DNA from: Haematobia irritans
Taxonomy: Eukaryota > Arthropoda > Insecta > Diptera > Muscidae
Length of the DNA: 64,000 nucleotides
Direction: 5' to 3'
NCBI RefSeq assembly: GCF_050003625.1
Contig: NC_134399.1
Coordinates: 38,332,671 to 38,396,670 of the forward strand
Shown here piece by piece: positions 22,820 through 33,310 of the stretch. How positions within the stretch are numbered: the stretch's first letter is position 1; every line of letters starts with the position of its first letter. The notes beneath the pieces are model-generated. The model was not told where the DNA came from and ran no database searches. It was given only the letters and a program-made list of their open reading frames with translations. The translations under genes and the position numbers were made by a program.

Positions 22820-22957
22820 CTTCATATAATTTCCACTTCTTTTAATTAATTTAAATTTTAATTTAGTTACTATTCTCAAAACATAATAATCCCATTAACT
22901 AAAATTGAGTTAAATTGGCTTTAGTACACCGGTGGTTTCACTTTTTTAGAGTGTATG
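22820..22957 (+). repeat. Solo right end of a DD37E-type element
   Basis: The sequence TAAATTGGCTTTAGTACACC, then TTTCACTTTTTTAGAGTGTA, matches the right terminus of the transposon at 37997-39481. Upstream sequence with AACATAATAATCCCATTAAC matches the sub-terminal part more loosely. No left end is seen nearby. Confidence 0.65.
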
Positions 22958-23680
22958 TTTGGTAGACGCTACAATAGAAAAATATATGGTACTTGTTTTA
23001 CACGAAGTAGTTCCTATTCACATGAATGTAATTCACTTGTGTTTCTGTATGTGTAACACATGTGAGAAAAGAATACATCCATGCAGGTACTTTAACTTGA
23101 ATTTGCAAAAAAATTTGCACTATTCCTGCCGTTCACACCATGATGTATTTGTTACGAAATGTTTGTTAAAGATTCATGACATTATAAATCATTAATTTAT
23201 TCATGAGGAGTCATGAGGAAAGATGAAAAAATGTTTGTAAACTGGGACAAAGGTTGATTTGTATTTATATATGCATTGTTAAAGTGACCTGAAAATGATG
23301 CATACACTGAAAACAAGTTCATCATCACAAAAAAAAACAAAACATCCTATATTGAAAAAAAAAAAATTGTCATGAGTAATTTAAAAATAAAAGTTATTAT
23401 GAGTATTTCTTCAAGTGCACATGATTGGATAAATTAAACACATGCCTGACCTTTGAGGAATACAATAAATAAATATTTTAATATATGACGCTTGTATGTG
23501 AGAAACACATAAGCTGCAGTATTGCAGTTTATTTTTGAATGGGAGAATATGATATTCGGTCGCGGTCTTTTATATTATATCGTGCACCACTTTGCATAAT
23601 CCGTGTTGTGAATATGGTTGTTCCCGATTTGGGGACAAAATGTCGACAAAGAGACCTCTAAGCATGTAGGGGTAATCATA
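22958..23680. other. Spacer with a family K fragment
   Basis: 23560-23670 resembles the left end of family K (TATCGTGCACCACTTTGCA). The rest shows no recognisable feature; the frame 22959-23195 has no domain. Confidence 0.4.
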
Positions 23681-24762
23681 CACAGATAAAAATAAGTTTG
23701 AGAACCAATAACTTTTGTTGGAAAACCAATAACAAAATTTGTTAATTTTCCTGTAACAAACTAATTTGTACTTTTAATAACCATTATGACAAAAAAGTTG
23801 TTAGCAATCGTTACCAGCAGAAGGCAACAAATAATTTGTGTTCTCAATAACATAATTTGTAAGTAATTTGTTGAGCATCCAACAGTACAAAATATTTGTT
23901 GTTGAACGTTACGTTTAATCCTCAACAAATATTTTTGAATTTGAACGAAAAAATTTGTTTGTGGTTTGTTGGAGTCTATCAATGACCTGTAATAAATGTA
24001 TTGGTGTATTGATAAAAAATTAAATTGAAATTAAAATTGACATAATTATGCTATGAATTGCACCAAAATTGCAAAATTGCCGGAACAATTTTGGAGATAT
24101 TTTGTTAAGTACACACAGAGAAGGAATATGACCAAAATGTTATTTTTGGAGGGGAACATGTAACATTTTTGTGTCGAAAATCCTATACTCCGTTTTGTAA
24201 ATGTTTGAAATTTGAGTATTCCCGGGTCTAGCAAGCATTTTGACAACTTTTTGCCCAGTGCTATATATTCTAGTTAATTAGAATTGTAATAATTCTAATC
24301 CCGATATTAATATAGTTTTATTATTTATCTCATACAAAAACACATTTAAGAAACTACCATATTGAAAAATATACATTTTCACAGCCATTTATAAATGCCT
24401 TTCTGTATTCTCTGATGAGTGAGCTCTTTGCTTGCTATCATACACGTGCATGTGCTCATACTCATTTTGTTCTAACGGTATTCTCCGCATACTTCTTTTA
24501 GCTTTCGTACATATTCTCAGCGATGTGCGCGTAACCAGTCTTGTATTTTTGTTCTTGTTTTCATATCGATAGCAGTCAACTATTTTCGCAACAAAACAAT
24601 TTGTTAAAAATTCAGAATATTTCTATTATTTCCTCTGTGAAGCATCTACAAACACATTTCAACAACAAATGCCTCATGTTCAATAGACAAATTTGTTGAG
24701 CATCAGCAGATTCTACATACAAATAAAGTTGTTAATAGTTATTTGCAATTATTTTTTGTGTG
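23681..24762. mobile_element. Family D element, TA target duplication
   Basis: The ends CACAGATAAAAATAA and (complement) CACACAAAAAATAA are flanked by TA (23679-23680; 24763-24764). The interior is rich in ACAAATTTGTTG/CAATAAC motifs near both ends. Centrally it includes CATATCGATAGCAG, a DRE-like core. No reading frame with a domain is present. It has the same overall plan as element C. Confidence 0.65.
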
Positions 24763-24764
24763 TA

Positions 24765-25740
24765 GATCTATATATAATACAGAAGATTATGCATCCTATG
24801 TTTTTAGAAACTCAATTTACACAATATTAGGAAAATTTCTTTAAAATATTGAAATTATGATTAAAAGAAAGTTTGTAAGCTTCCAAAATTTGTTTCATTA
24901 AATTTACGACACAAATCTTGGAAACTTGTGTCCCTCCGTTAAATTTGTAGGTAATTGAAGTAAGGTAAAAAAGGCATTTTTAATTTAAAGAAATCGTCTT
25001 TAAATTAAGTGATATATTAAACCTTTAGCTTCGAATATAGCCTTAGAATCATTAGACTTTGCATCTTTGGTTAAAAGTTTTTTTTTTTTTTCTGGAACAG
25101 AGAAAACATTTTTTATTTTGAAGTATAAGCTATAATTTGGATTTTCGAACTTGTATTTGGTTTTACGCGATAAATGAGATCTGTATTATAATTTTAATTT
25201 TATTTATCCTACACTGTCCCAATATGAAAGTTTATGCAACCTAAATTTAAATCTAAAGGTTACGCAATTTACACAATATTCTTCAAATTTCTTCAAAATA
25301 AAGACATTTCGATTAAAAGGAAGTTCAAAATCTTTGCTCTAAAAATGTACGTCTTTAAATTGAACACACGAATCCTTGAAATTTGCGTCCCTTCATTAAA
25401 ATCGTGTGTCTTTGAAATAAGGAAAATTTCCCTTAAAATAAAGAAAAACATTTTTGATTTAAAGAGTTAATCTTTAAGTTAACTGAGATGTTGAATCGTA
25501 AGATTAAAAATAAAAAAATTTTAAATGTAAGCTAAAATTTAGTTTGAAGATTTTGCGTCTTGGTTTAACGTTTTTTGAAATTGGTTTACTTTGATGTATC
25601 TATTTTATGTTGGATTTTTAAACTCGCATATGCTTGTATGTGAATAGCTTTATTAATATATCGCAGTGATTGAAAATTTAATAAACGAGATTCGTGTCCT
25701 AATTTTAAATGTCCATGGTTAAACTGAAGCCGAATTATAA
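24765..25740. repeat. Family E copies, degenerate
   Basis: Two successive blocks, starting near 24780 (AAGATTATGCATCC) and 25205, resemble the family E interior seen at 54976-55335. They share TTTAAAATAATGAAATT-type sequence, TTGTGTCCCTTCGTTAAA, and ATTTTTGATTTAAAGAAAT. The frame 25234-25470 is within this repeat. Confidence 0.55.
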
Positions 25741-27249
25741 TATTTTTTTTTGTTAATTATTTCGGTTTGGTTTAATTTTATTATTTTATTTCAAAAAATT
25801 TCTCTGTCTTAATTTTATGAACTTAACGTTACCTACGTAAAATTCAATGTCTAATGTTCAAAAAGGAAATTTGAAACAAAATATCCTAACGCAACTTAAG
25901 GTGGGGGATGCATAAGATTCGGGTATTTATTATGAAGACTCCATGGAATTTTCATTAATATGTTTATGATGTTGTCTTACACATATTTCCCCACAAATAA
26001 TTTGGATAATGTGGTGTCGTTTTAATGCGAATATTTTTGTTAATTAAGATTTTTACTTCTCCGCCATTAACGCTAGAAGTGCAATGCATTCATATATTTA
26101 AAAAGTTCATTCATCAAAGGGAAATTATGGTCAAGTGTAATACGGTAAATATGTGGAAATTTTCTAATTGATTGAACCATTGGGCGTATGAAAAACAGAT
26201 ATTTTTAAAAATCAAATCACGTATACGTATGGCGACCCATGATTTCATGAGAATTATTGTGCACTTCATTGATTTGACTTTAATGTTTCGAGGAATGAAA
26301 TGAAATTTTGATATGTACGTGGGTGGTCTAATAAATATTTAGCATTACAAAATATTTAGCATTAATTAAAAGCACGCGGTGGCGACAATATCATACCCTA
26401 CAGCAACCCTACTAAATTAGTAAACCCAAGCATTCGTGGGATTTTATTAAAATGAGTTTGCTAGATACATCCATAACTCAGACGATATGGCTGATGCTTC
26501 ATACTTCCAAGCTATATTCTAAAACATTGCTTAATAAGTAAATCCGTATTTAAGAAAATTAAGGGGGGCTATTGTTCCGAATTGTTTTTGAATAGTTTTG
26601 CGACACATATATATGGGAGCTATCTATGAGTCCGATGCGATATGAACAAGAATTGCAGGGAAGCTTCTTGTAAATTTTTCGTTAAATAGAGTATTATCAA
26701 TAAAAACAAACAGCAAAATATCAGAAATAAAACATTTTTTTTTTTAATTTAAATTTTTTTCTTGAATATAATTATAAAATAAGATAAATATGAAAAAATG
26801 AGACAAATAATTATTGCGTGTGAGTGTATTTTAGGTGGCTAAAAAATGTTTTTGTTTTAAAGAGGCCACACTTTGGCTCGGAAAATATTTGTTTGAGTGT
26901 ATGTGGTAAATTCGAATCTCCCAACTGTTTTTTTATTTCCTAGTTTCAGTGCCGGTACAACCTTATCTCTTTTCAGGATGTTGAGCTATATGATATTCTC
27001 ACCAAAGTGCTTCAGAATCCTCGCAGCCAGAACAAATGGAAAGGCTTCCCAACAATAACTCTTGGCATTTCTGAACCCCATAAGCGAGAGTTTAACTTGT
27101 TGACGTAGTTATGTTACAAGGTGGAAATGGGTAACCCAAGAGGGCTTTAATTTTGCGGTCTGCAATATTTCTACCATGTTCGTAGAGAATTTTAATAAAT
27201 GAAAAACATTCTCGAAACGTGTATCGTTCCATTTTTAGTAATGTCTTCT
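25741..27249. other. Non-coding spacer with a family K fragment
   Basis: 26370-26690 has K-like sequence (GGTGGCGACAATATCATACC, then TATATATGGGAGCTATC). The remainder is AT-rich and shows no gene, repeat end or promoter that can be supported. Confidence 0.4.
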
Positions 27250-28516
27250 CATTATACCCTAAACCACATAGGGGTCAGGGTATAATAACTTTGCTCCGCC
27301 AAAAAAATGTGCATACCAGAAATATTGATTTTAGACCCCATAAAATATATACCGATCGACTCAGAATCACCTCCTGAGTCGATCTAGCCCTTGGTGACCG
27401 TCCGTCCATGTTTTTGTTGTTCGCAGGATTCCGGTCGCAATTATTAATCGATTTGGATGAAATTTGGTATGTGGCGCTTTTTTTTGGCACAAGGACGAAC
27501 GCTATTGAATTGGGAAAAAATCGGATCAAATTTAGATATAGCTCCCATATATGTGTATCGCCCGATTTCGATAAATGGGGTCAGATTGCGCTCCAAGTAA
27601 TCCAATGGACAACTCTTTAAGTTTGCAAAATTTCATCGAAATCGGTTCAGATCTAGATATATCTCCCATATATATATGTATAGCCCGATTTTGCAAAATT
27701 TGGCCATAAGTCCCTTATTTATCAAGCGATCTGACTCAAAGTTGGCCAAATATAATTTTCTATAGCACTTACTGTATGTGCAACAAATCATCGAAATCGG
27801 TTCACATTTAGCTATAGGTCCCATCGCTCCATTTTCGAAAATTTGGCCATAAACACCTTATTTATCAACCGATCTTACTCAAATTTGGCTTACTCTAATC
27901 TTCTATAGTACTGACTTTATTTGCAAAATATCATCCACATCGGTTCAGATTTAGATATAGCTCCCATATATATGTAGCGACGATTTTCAAAAATTTGCCC
28001 CTTATAACCTTATTTTTGACCATAGTGGCCTCATTTCTTAACTGATCTTACTCAAATTTAGCACAAGGTAATCTCCTGTAATATCAACAAAACCTACAAA
28101 ATATAATCCAAATCGATCCAAATTTACATATAGCTCCCGTATATATAACATACATCGCTCGATTTTCCCAAATTTGGCCATAATATTTCATATTATTCGT
28201 ATTCATATCTAGCCTATTTTCAGAAAATTGGATTTATTACCAGATTTACTCTTTTTTAATAATGGACTAAATATTAGTCGCATACTAACTCTGTAGGTTC
28301 GGAATCAACTATAACTCCTAATATCAGACATTTCTGTTCAGATTGTGATAAAACTCCTATAACCAGGTGCCCCATAAAGTTCTTAAATATGGAAATGCGG
28401 TTTATCTCCCAAACCTTACCATTGATACCCCACAAACAATGTTTACTAAATCAGTAGGGGTGGTTTTGGGTATGATATAGTCGGCCCCGCCCGACTTTCT
28501 ACTTTACTCACTTGTA
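27250..28516. mobile_element. Family K repeat, reverse orientation
   Basis: It runs from TTATACCCTAAACCACATAG to GGTATGATATAGTCGGCCCC and GCCCGACTTTCTACTTTAC. This is the complement of the left end of the copy at 11469. The interior reiterates TCGGTTCAGATTTAGATATA and AGCTCCCATATATATGT four or more times with a period of about 130 bp. It is non-coding. Confidence 0.68.
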
Positions 28517-28547
28517 TGAAAGCTTCAGCAGTGACATCTAAAGAAAT

Positions 28548-28745
28548 ACTGACCTGAAAAAAATATTGACGTAATATGAAAGATTATGCAACCAACATTT
28601 TTGGTAACGCATTTTACACAATATTAAGGACACATCTCTTTCATTTTTCGTGTCCTAGATCTTCTTTAAATTTAGGACACGAATTTTTGAAATGCTATAC
28701 TAAAGTCAAATGGACAAAATTTAGTATTGATATAATTGGTAGTCA
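28548..28745. repeat. Family E fragment
   Basis: It begins with GACCTGAAAAAAATATTGACG and TGAAAGATTATGCAACC, matching the left half of the family E copy at 54976. The right end is missing. The short frame at 28576-28845 falls across it and is not supported as a gene. Confidence 0.6.
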
Positions 28746-28919
28746 AAAAAAAGTGTTTTCGTATATTGCAATATATGACGGTGGACTCGTCTATCTCAAT
28801 TGCTGCAAATTATATTGTTCCCTACCATATAGTAGTGTAGTATAGGGGACATTTTAAGCATCATTTAAAAAAATCCGAAAAGGTAAAAAGTGTTACATTG
28901 ACCAGCTGTAACTTTTTAT

Positions 28920-29156
28920 ATCCTAAACTACATAGTGGTCAAGGTTTAATAACTTTGATCTGCTAAAAAATGTGCCGAAATCGGTTCAGATTTAGATACA
29001 GCTCCCATATATATGTATCGCCCGATTTTCCCAAATTTAGTCATAAGTCCCTTATTTATCAACCGATCTTAAAGTTGGCCAAATCTAATTTTCTATAGTA
29101 CTTATTATATGTGCAAAAAATCATCGATATCGCTTCGGATTTAGCTATAGCTCCCA
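28920..29156. repeat. Family K fragment truncated by element H
   Basis: It holds TCGGTTCAGATTTAGATACA, AGCTCCCATATATATGTATC and TTTATCAACCGATCTTA, and ends abruptly at TATAGCTCCCAC, where the foldback element H starts. No continuation of K was found on the far side of H. Confidence 0.6.
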
Positions 29157-29831
29157 CACTCAGGAAAAAATTGAAGTTATACCACAAACATTTCTTTTAA
29201 AGCGCATCCCGGAATCGCCCATCAATTTTTTCCACTTCCTTTGTGATAAGTTCACAAACATTTGCTTAAAGCGCATTCCTGGATCCCCTATCGATTTTTT
29301 CCATTTCAGATGCAGTTCTTTTGAACAAGTCTTAGTAAGAATGGAATTAGGCCGTTGTAAGTGAAAATTTAAGTTTTAGACAAGTAAACTTCGTAAAAAG
29401 AATAGTAAAATCAATAAAAAAAAAAGTACAAAATAATAGTAAATATAAAAACAATCATCCTCGCTGACATTTGAACCTGTGCCGTTTGAATTTTTCCTTC
29501 CATTGAAGGTCTTTTGAAAAGGTTTTGCAAATTACGATAATTTTTAATGTTTTGTTGATTTTTAATGAAAAAACAAAAATATTTATACAAAAATATATGG
29601 CGAACAAACTAAAATAAAAACAATGTATAACATAAAAATAAAGTATTTTTTTATAAAAAAAAATATTTAATAAAAAAAATTCCGCTGCCGAGATTGGAAC
29701 CAGTGCTCTTTATTTTTCATTAATAATAATAATAAAGAACATCTCAGGAAGTAGTTAGGATGTCATGCCGTTGTGTCGTATTAGATTCATATAACAAACA
29801 TTTGAATAGACGTTTTGATCCATCGTGTTCA

Positions 29832-29909
29832 ATGGCGTTTGTGGCTGAGTGTGCTAATGCGTTCTGTAATGGTGCCAACAGACCCAGGTTCAACCCCCGG
29901 TGAAAGCGA
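29832..29909 (+). other. tRNA-like module in element H (plus strand)
   Basis: It contains TGGCTGAGTGTGCTAATGC (A-box-like) and GGTTCAACCCCCGG (B-box-like) about 45 bp apart, a spacing that suggests a class II (Leu/Ser type) tRNA ancestor with a long variable arm. It lacks convincing acceptor-stem pairing, so it is tRNA-derived rather than a working tRNA gene. A third copy, with the region after the B box damaged, is at about 49555-49625. Confidence 0.6.
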
Positions 29910-30143
29910 AGAAGTTCTTCAATTTGTAAAAAGTAGATAATATGAAAATAAAAGTGTAGGACGGAAGTACTCCCTTTTTGGATCCTTTGCATTACTTTAG
30001 AAGTTTTGCCCTGGAAGTTAATTTGAATGAAGAAATTTAAAAAGCAAAAAAATTTTTTTTTCTTCAACCAATTTCACTTTTTTTCAACCATATGTTTTAT
30101 TACACTATTATTTTCCTATTATCTAATTTTTACAATTTGAAAA

Positions 30144-30212
30144 ACGTTTTCGCTCCGACCAGGGGTTGAACCTGGGTTTGCTGGCACCATAACAGAACAC
30201 CTTAGCACATTG
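30144..30212 (-). other. tRNA-like module in element H (minus strand)
   Basis: This is the inverted counterpart of 29832-29909. On the minus strand it reads TGTGCTAAGGTGTTCTG, ATGGTGCCAGCAAACCCA, then GGTTCAACCCCTGG. The two modules form part of the inverted arms of H. Confidence 0.6.
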
Positions 30213-30460
30213 TTTTTATTTTTTATTTTCGGCATATATTTTCGTATAAATATATTTTTTTCATTACAAATTAACAAAAAAAATTAAAAATTCTCATAAT
30301 TTGCAAAATCTTCTCAAAAGAACTTCCATGGAAGCGAAAAAGTCAAACGGCACAGGTTCAAATGAAATTTATTTTTTTGTTATTATTATTTTTTTACTTT
30401 TTTATTAATTTTCTATTTTTTATTAGTTTTTTTTATTTAATTGTCCAAAATTTGCATTTA

Positions 30461-30989
30461 CACAGAAAAAAAAAATATCACCAAAATATTTCCAATTAAA
30501 AAGTTAATTGAAGTTGAATGTTTTTTCAATTAATAAATTAATTGATACAATTAACTTTTAAATCAAGATTGAAACATTAAGTTAATTAAGTCAATGATTG
30601 AACATTTTAAAATTTTTAATTAAAAAATTAATTGATACAATTAACTTTTTAATAAAATTCGGAAGACTAAGTCAGTTAAAAAAGTGATGAACATTTCTTA
30701 ATCCAAATAAAAACTCTAAGCCAATTCAGAAAGTAATTGAAAATAGTTACCTATTTAAATAACAAATTAATTGGGGTTTTCATTCACAATCAAATAAATT
30801 TTTAATTGAATCAATTAAAAAATTAATTGAAAATTGCTAATGACATCAATTAATTTTTTAATCAAGAATTTTTTCTATGCCCAATTAAAACTGTGATTGA
30901 TACTATCATTTTCGTGATTGAAGACATTTCAATTAAAAAATTAATTGGATCAATTAATTTCGTGATTGAATCAGAATTTTTTTTTTGTG
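30461..30989. mobile_element. Family A element, complete
   Basis: The ends are CACAGAAAAAAAAAATATCACC and the complement CACAAAAAAAAAATTCTGATTC type, flanked by TA (30459-30460; 30990-30991). It is in opposite orientation to the copy at 9585-10083 and 529 bp long. It is inserted in the right arm of foldback element H. Confidence 0.83.
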
Positions 30990-31239
30990 TATGTTAAAAT
31001 ACCCCGATTGCGTTCTTTCTAATGGCGATTTCGTTTCACAAAAAATATGTTGCCTTGGTGTTACACTACTTTTTCCCTCATTGTATTTTCGGCCAAAAGA
31101 TAGTGTCATTCCAAAGCTATTGTTAATTCATAATATTCTGAAGGATACAGGACTTAAAATCTTGAATAGTGTTCTTCATATTTTGCAATCAATTCGGAGA
31201 ATGTTGCACCTTTTATTCCAATCGAAATCGCCATTATAC

Positions 31240-31482
31240 TCGTCCAAAAGGACTGCATCGCAAGTAGAAACAAATCATTGGGGGATCCCAAGATGCGCTT
31301 TAGAAGAAATGTTTGTGCACTTGTCCAAAAGGACTGCACCGGAAGTGGAAAAAAATCATTGGGGGATACCACGATGCGCTTTAGAAGAAATGTTTGTGGA
31401 CTTGTTCAAAAGGACTGCATCGGAAGTTGAAGAAACTCGATGGGGGATCCTAGGATGGGCTTTAAAAGAAATGTTTGTGGAA
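31240..31482 (+). repeat. Three 81-bp tandem repeats in the right terminus of H
   Basis: Units start at 31240, 31321 and 31402 (consensus start TTGTCCAAAAGGACTGCA; later GATGCGCTTTAGAAGAAATG). Because 81 is a multiple of three they give a 176-codon open frame (30985-31515) with a 27-residue repeat (KRTA.EVE..HWGIPRCALE). The same units occur inverted at 29175-29335 within non-coding sequence. The frame is therefore more likely a by-product of the repeat than a gene, though this is not proven. Confidence 0.75.
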
Positions 31483-31539
31483 CAACTTCCAATTTTCTTT
31501 GCTGGGAAATACTGAATTTAGTTTTTTAAATTTCGTCAT

Positions 31540-31720
31540 CCAAATGAACTTCGAAAGCACAACTTCTAAAGCAATGCAAAGGATCCAAAAATGGAGTACT
31601 TCCGTCCTATGACAAGTCCATGTAAAATTCATTGTAGACGATCCAAGTTTGCACTATTTCTGGATCACAAATTGGGAATCAAAACTACTTTTTTGGAAGC
31701 TCTTTTTTTGCTGGGTATAT
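31540..31720. repeat. Fragment sharing sequence with families G and H
   Basis: It contains AGTACTTCCGTCCTATGACA, as in family G near 60607, and ends in GGAAGCTCTTTTTTTGCTGGG. It may be another short element or a duplicated end of H. Confidence 0.5.
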
Positions 31721-31725
31721 ATTAG

Positions 31726-32968
31726 GGCTGTCATTCGGGATCGATTTTTATAAATTCCGGGATTCGGGATTTCAAAATATAGAATCCCGGAATTTTCTGG
31801 GATTTGTTTGGGATCCCGAAATTTTCGGGATTCTTTAAATATTTTATGCAATAACAATCTACAGCGCCAAAAAAATTCAATTTTATTAACAAAAAACTAA
31901 AAGAACATAAGAGTTCATTAAAAACCAATTACAAATTGCTATCATACTTAACGAACACGTAGTCCAACTGAACAATATGAAGAAAAGAAAAACAAAATTA
32001 GGACAAAATAAATGAAAACCCAATTTCATTTCGCTATCTTACTCAGCAAAACATTTTAACCCTTAAATGCACACTGTATCTTTTAAGATACAACCAGAAA
32101 AAAAATTCGAATTCTATGAAATCAAGTTTTTTGCATTTACAACATCATAACGCTATTTCTAAAAATATTTTTTTCCGGAAAGTTTTTAGTACTTCTGAAT
32201 AATCTGCATTCAAATTTGAAAATCAAATTTTAACCAAAAATTCAAAAAACTGCAGATTGGAAGTTAAATAATATTTACCATAAATGAGAGTAATGTTGGT
32301 AAAAAAAAACTGTGTAGTGTAAAAATATCTCTATTCTCTATTATCTACTACAATCAAATTGTTTATTTGTAAATAAAAACTTAGTTCAATGCGCACTGCA
32401 CTTTTTAAGATATCAACACTATTTTTTCAAAAAAACACATAAAAATTTAAAAAAAAATGTGGTATGCAGATGTTCTTTTTTTACCATTTTGCCTATTATA
32501 TATTTTTTTCGGAGAAATCGGTGATCTTTTGCTTTTAAGGGTTAAGGACTTTGATTAGATTAGGTCTATTTTCGTACACTGTGTTAATCCTTTTGTACTT
32601 CATTGTTTTAAGTAACTTCTTAAAAATATCAAAGCATTCAAATTTTTATCAGATAATCTCGATCTTGCCATGAACTCATTGTTCAAAGGAGGACCTTATT
32701 TTTTAGTTCGATTTTTTATGAAATTGTGTTTTTTTTGTAGTATACCTCATGTCTAATACATTCTTACTCAGTTTGTACCATAAATTTGTCGGGTATGAAA
32801 TCTAAGGGCCGTTTGTACTGAATGAAGACTCCAATTTATTAATAACAAATTGAAATTAGTTTTTCGGGATCCCGAAAAATCCCGGGATTAAAAATAAAAA
32901 TTCTCGGGATTCGGGATTAATCCCCTCCTGAAAATCCCGGGATTTTCGGGACGGGAAATCCCGGGATA
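31726..32968. mobile_element. Element M with CCCGGGATT-rich ends
   Basis: 31733-31830 and 32858-32968 are dense in GGGATCCCGAAAATTTCGGG-like motifs in inverted arrangement. The left edge begins TAGGGCTGTCATTCGGGAT, resembling hAT termini. The interior is AT-rich and holds a piggyBac-like insertion at 32060-32541. The right edge interrupts the RT fragment at 32970-33310. No transposase is seen, and the target duplication was not resolved. Confidence 0.55.
32060..32541. mobile_element. piggyBac-like non-autonomous element
   Basis: The ends CCCTTAAATGC and (complement) CCCTTAAAAGC are flanked on both sides by TTAA (32056-32059; 32542-32545), the exclusive target of the piggyBac superfamily. Inside, two related subterminal motifs occur: CACACTGTATCTTTTAAGAT near 32070 and GCACTGCACTTTTTAAGATA near 32393. 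At 482 bp it has no coding region. Confidence 0.8.
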
Positions 32969-32969
32969 C

Positions 32970-33310
32970 GAGTAATGATAACATGTTTTCATCTAGACGT
33001 TCGCGTATATTTTCTACAACATCAATTAGCGCTGTAATGCAGTTCCGTTTCTTCCTGAAACCAAATTTCTTTGTTGGTAATAAATCAAGTGTTTCCAAGT
33101 AATTTGATAGTTGGGTGTTCATTGTGTGCTCTAAATCTTTGAAAAGAAACGGGAGAATAGCTATTGGTCTATAGTCTTTGTTACCCTTAGGTACGGGTAT
33201 AATTTTTGCCAATTTCCATCCTTGAGGAAAAATGGACTTGATTAAGCAGGTGTTGAATAAATGTGTGACAAAAGTTTTGGGAGCACAAGTTGAATAAATT
33301 TGGCATTTAA
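32970..33310 (-). pseudogene. Reverse transcriptase fragment of a second non-LTR element
   Basis: On the minus strand it encodes KIIPVPKGNKDYRPIAILPF, then LETLDLLPTKKFGFRKKRN and CITALIDVVENIRERLDEN. These correspond to the fingers region (RT motifs 1-2) of jockey/CR1-type elements. The frame upstream of KIIPVPKG is shifted. The catalytic YADD part is absent because the sequence runs into element M at about 32968. It is a short dead relic. Confidence 0.85.

Larger units (their letters stand above)
29157..31513. mobile_element. Foldback-like element H with tandem-repeat termini
   Basis: The left end (CTCAGGAAAAAATTGAAGTT) and the complement of the right end (CCCAGCAAAGAAAATTGGAA) lead into the same 81-bp unit, present about twice on the left and three times on the right. 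Further in, 29459-29600 is inverted as about 30210-30370 (GAACCTGTGCCGTTTGA on both arms), and tRNA-like modules at 29832-29909 and 30144-30212 face each other. A family A element (30461-30989) has entered the right arm. Long inverted arms built of tandem repeats are the hallmark of foldback elements. No transposase is seen. Confidence 0.75.
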
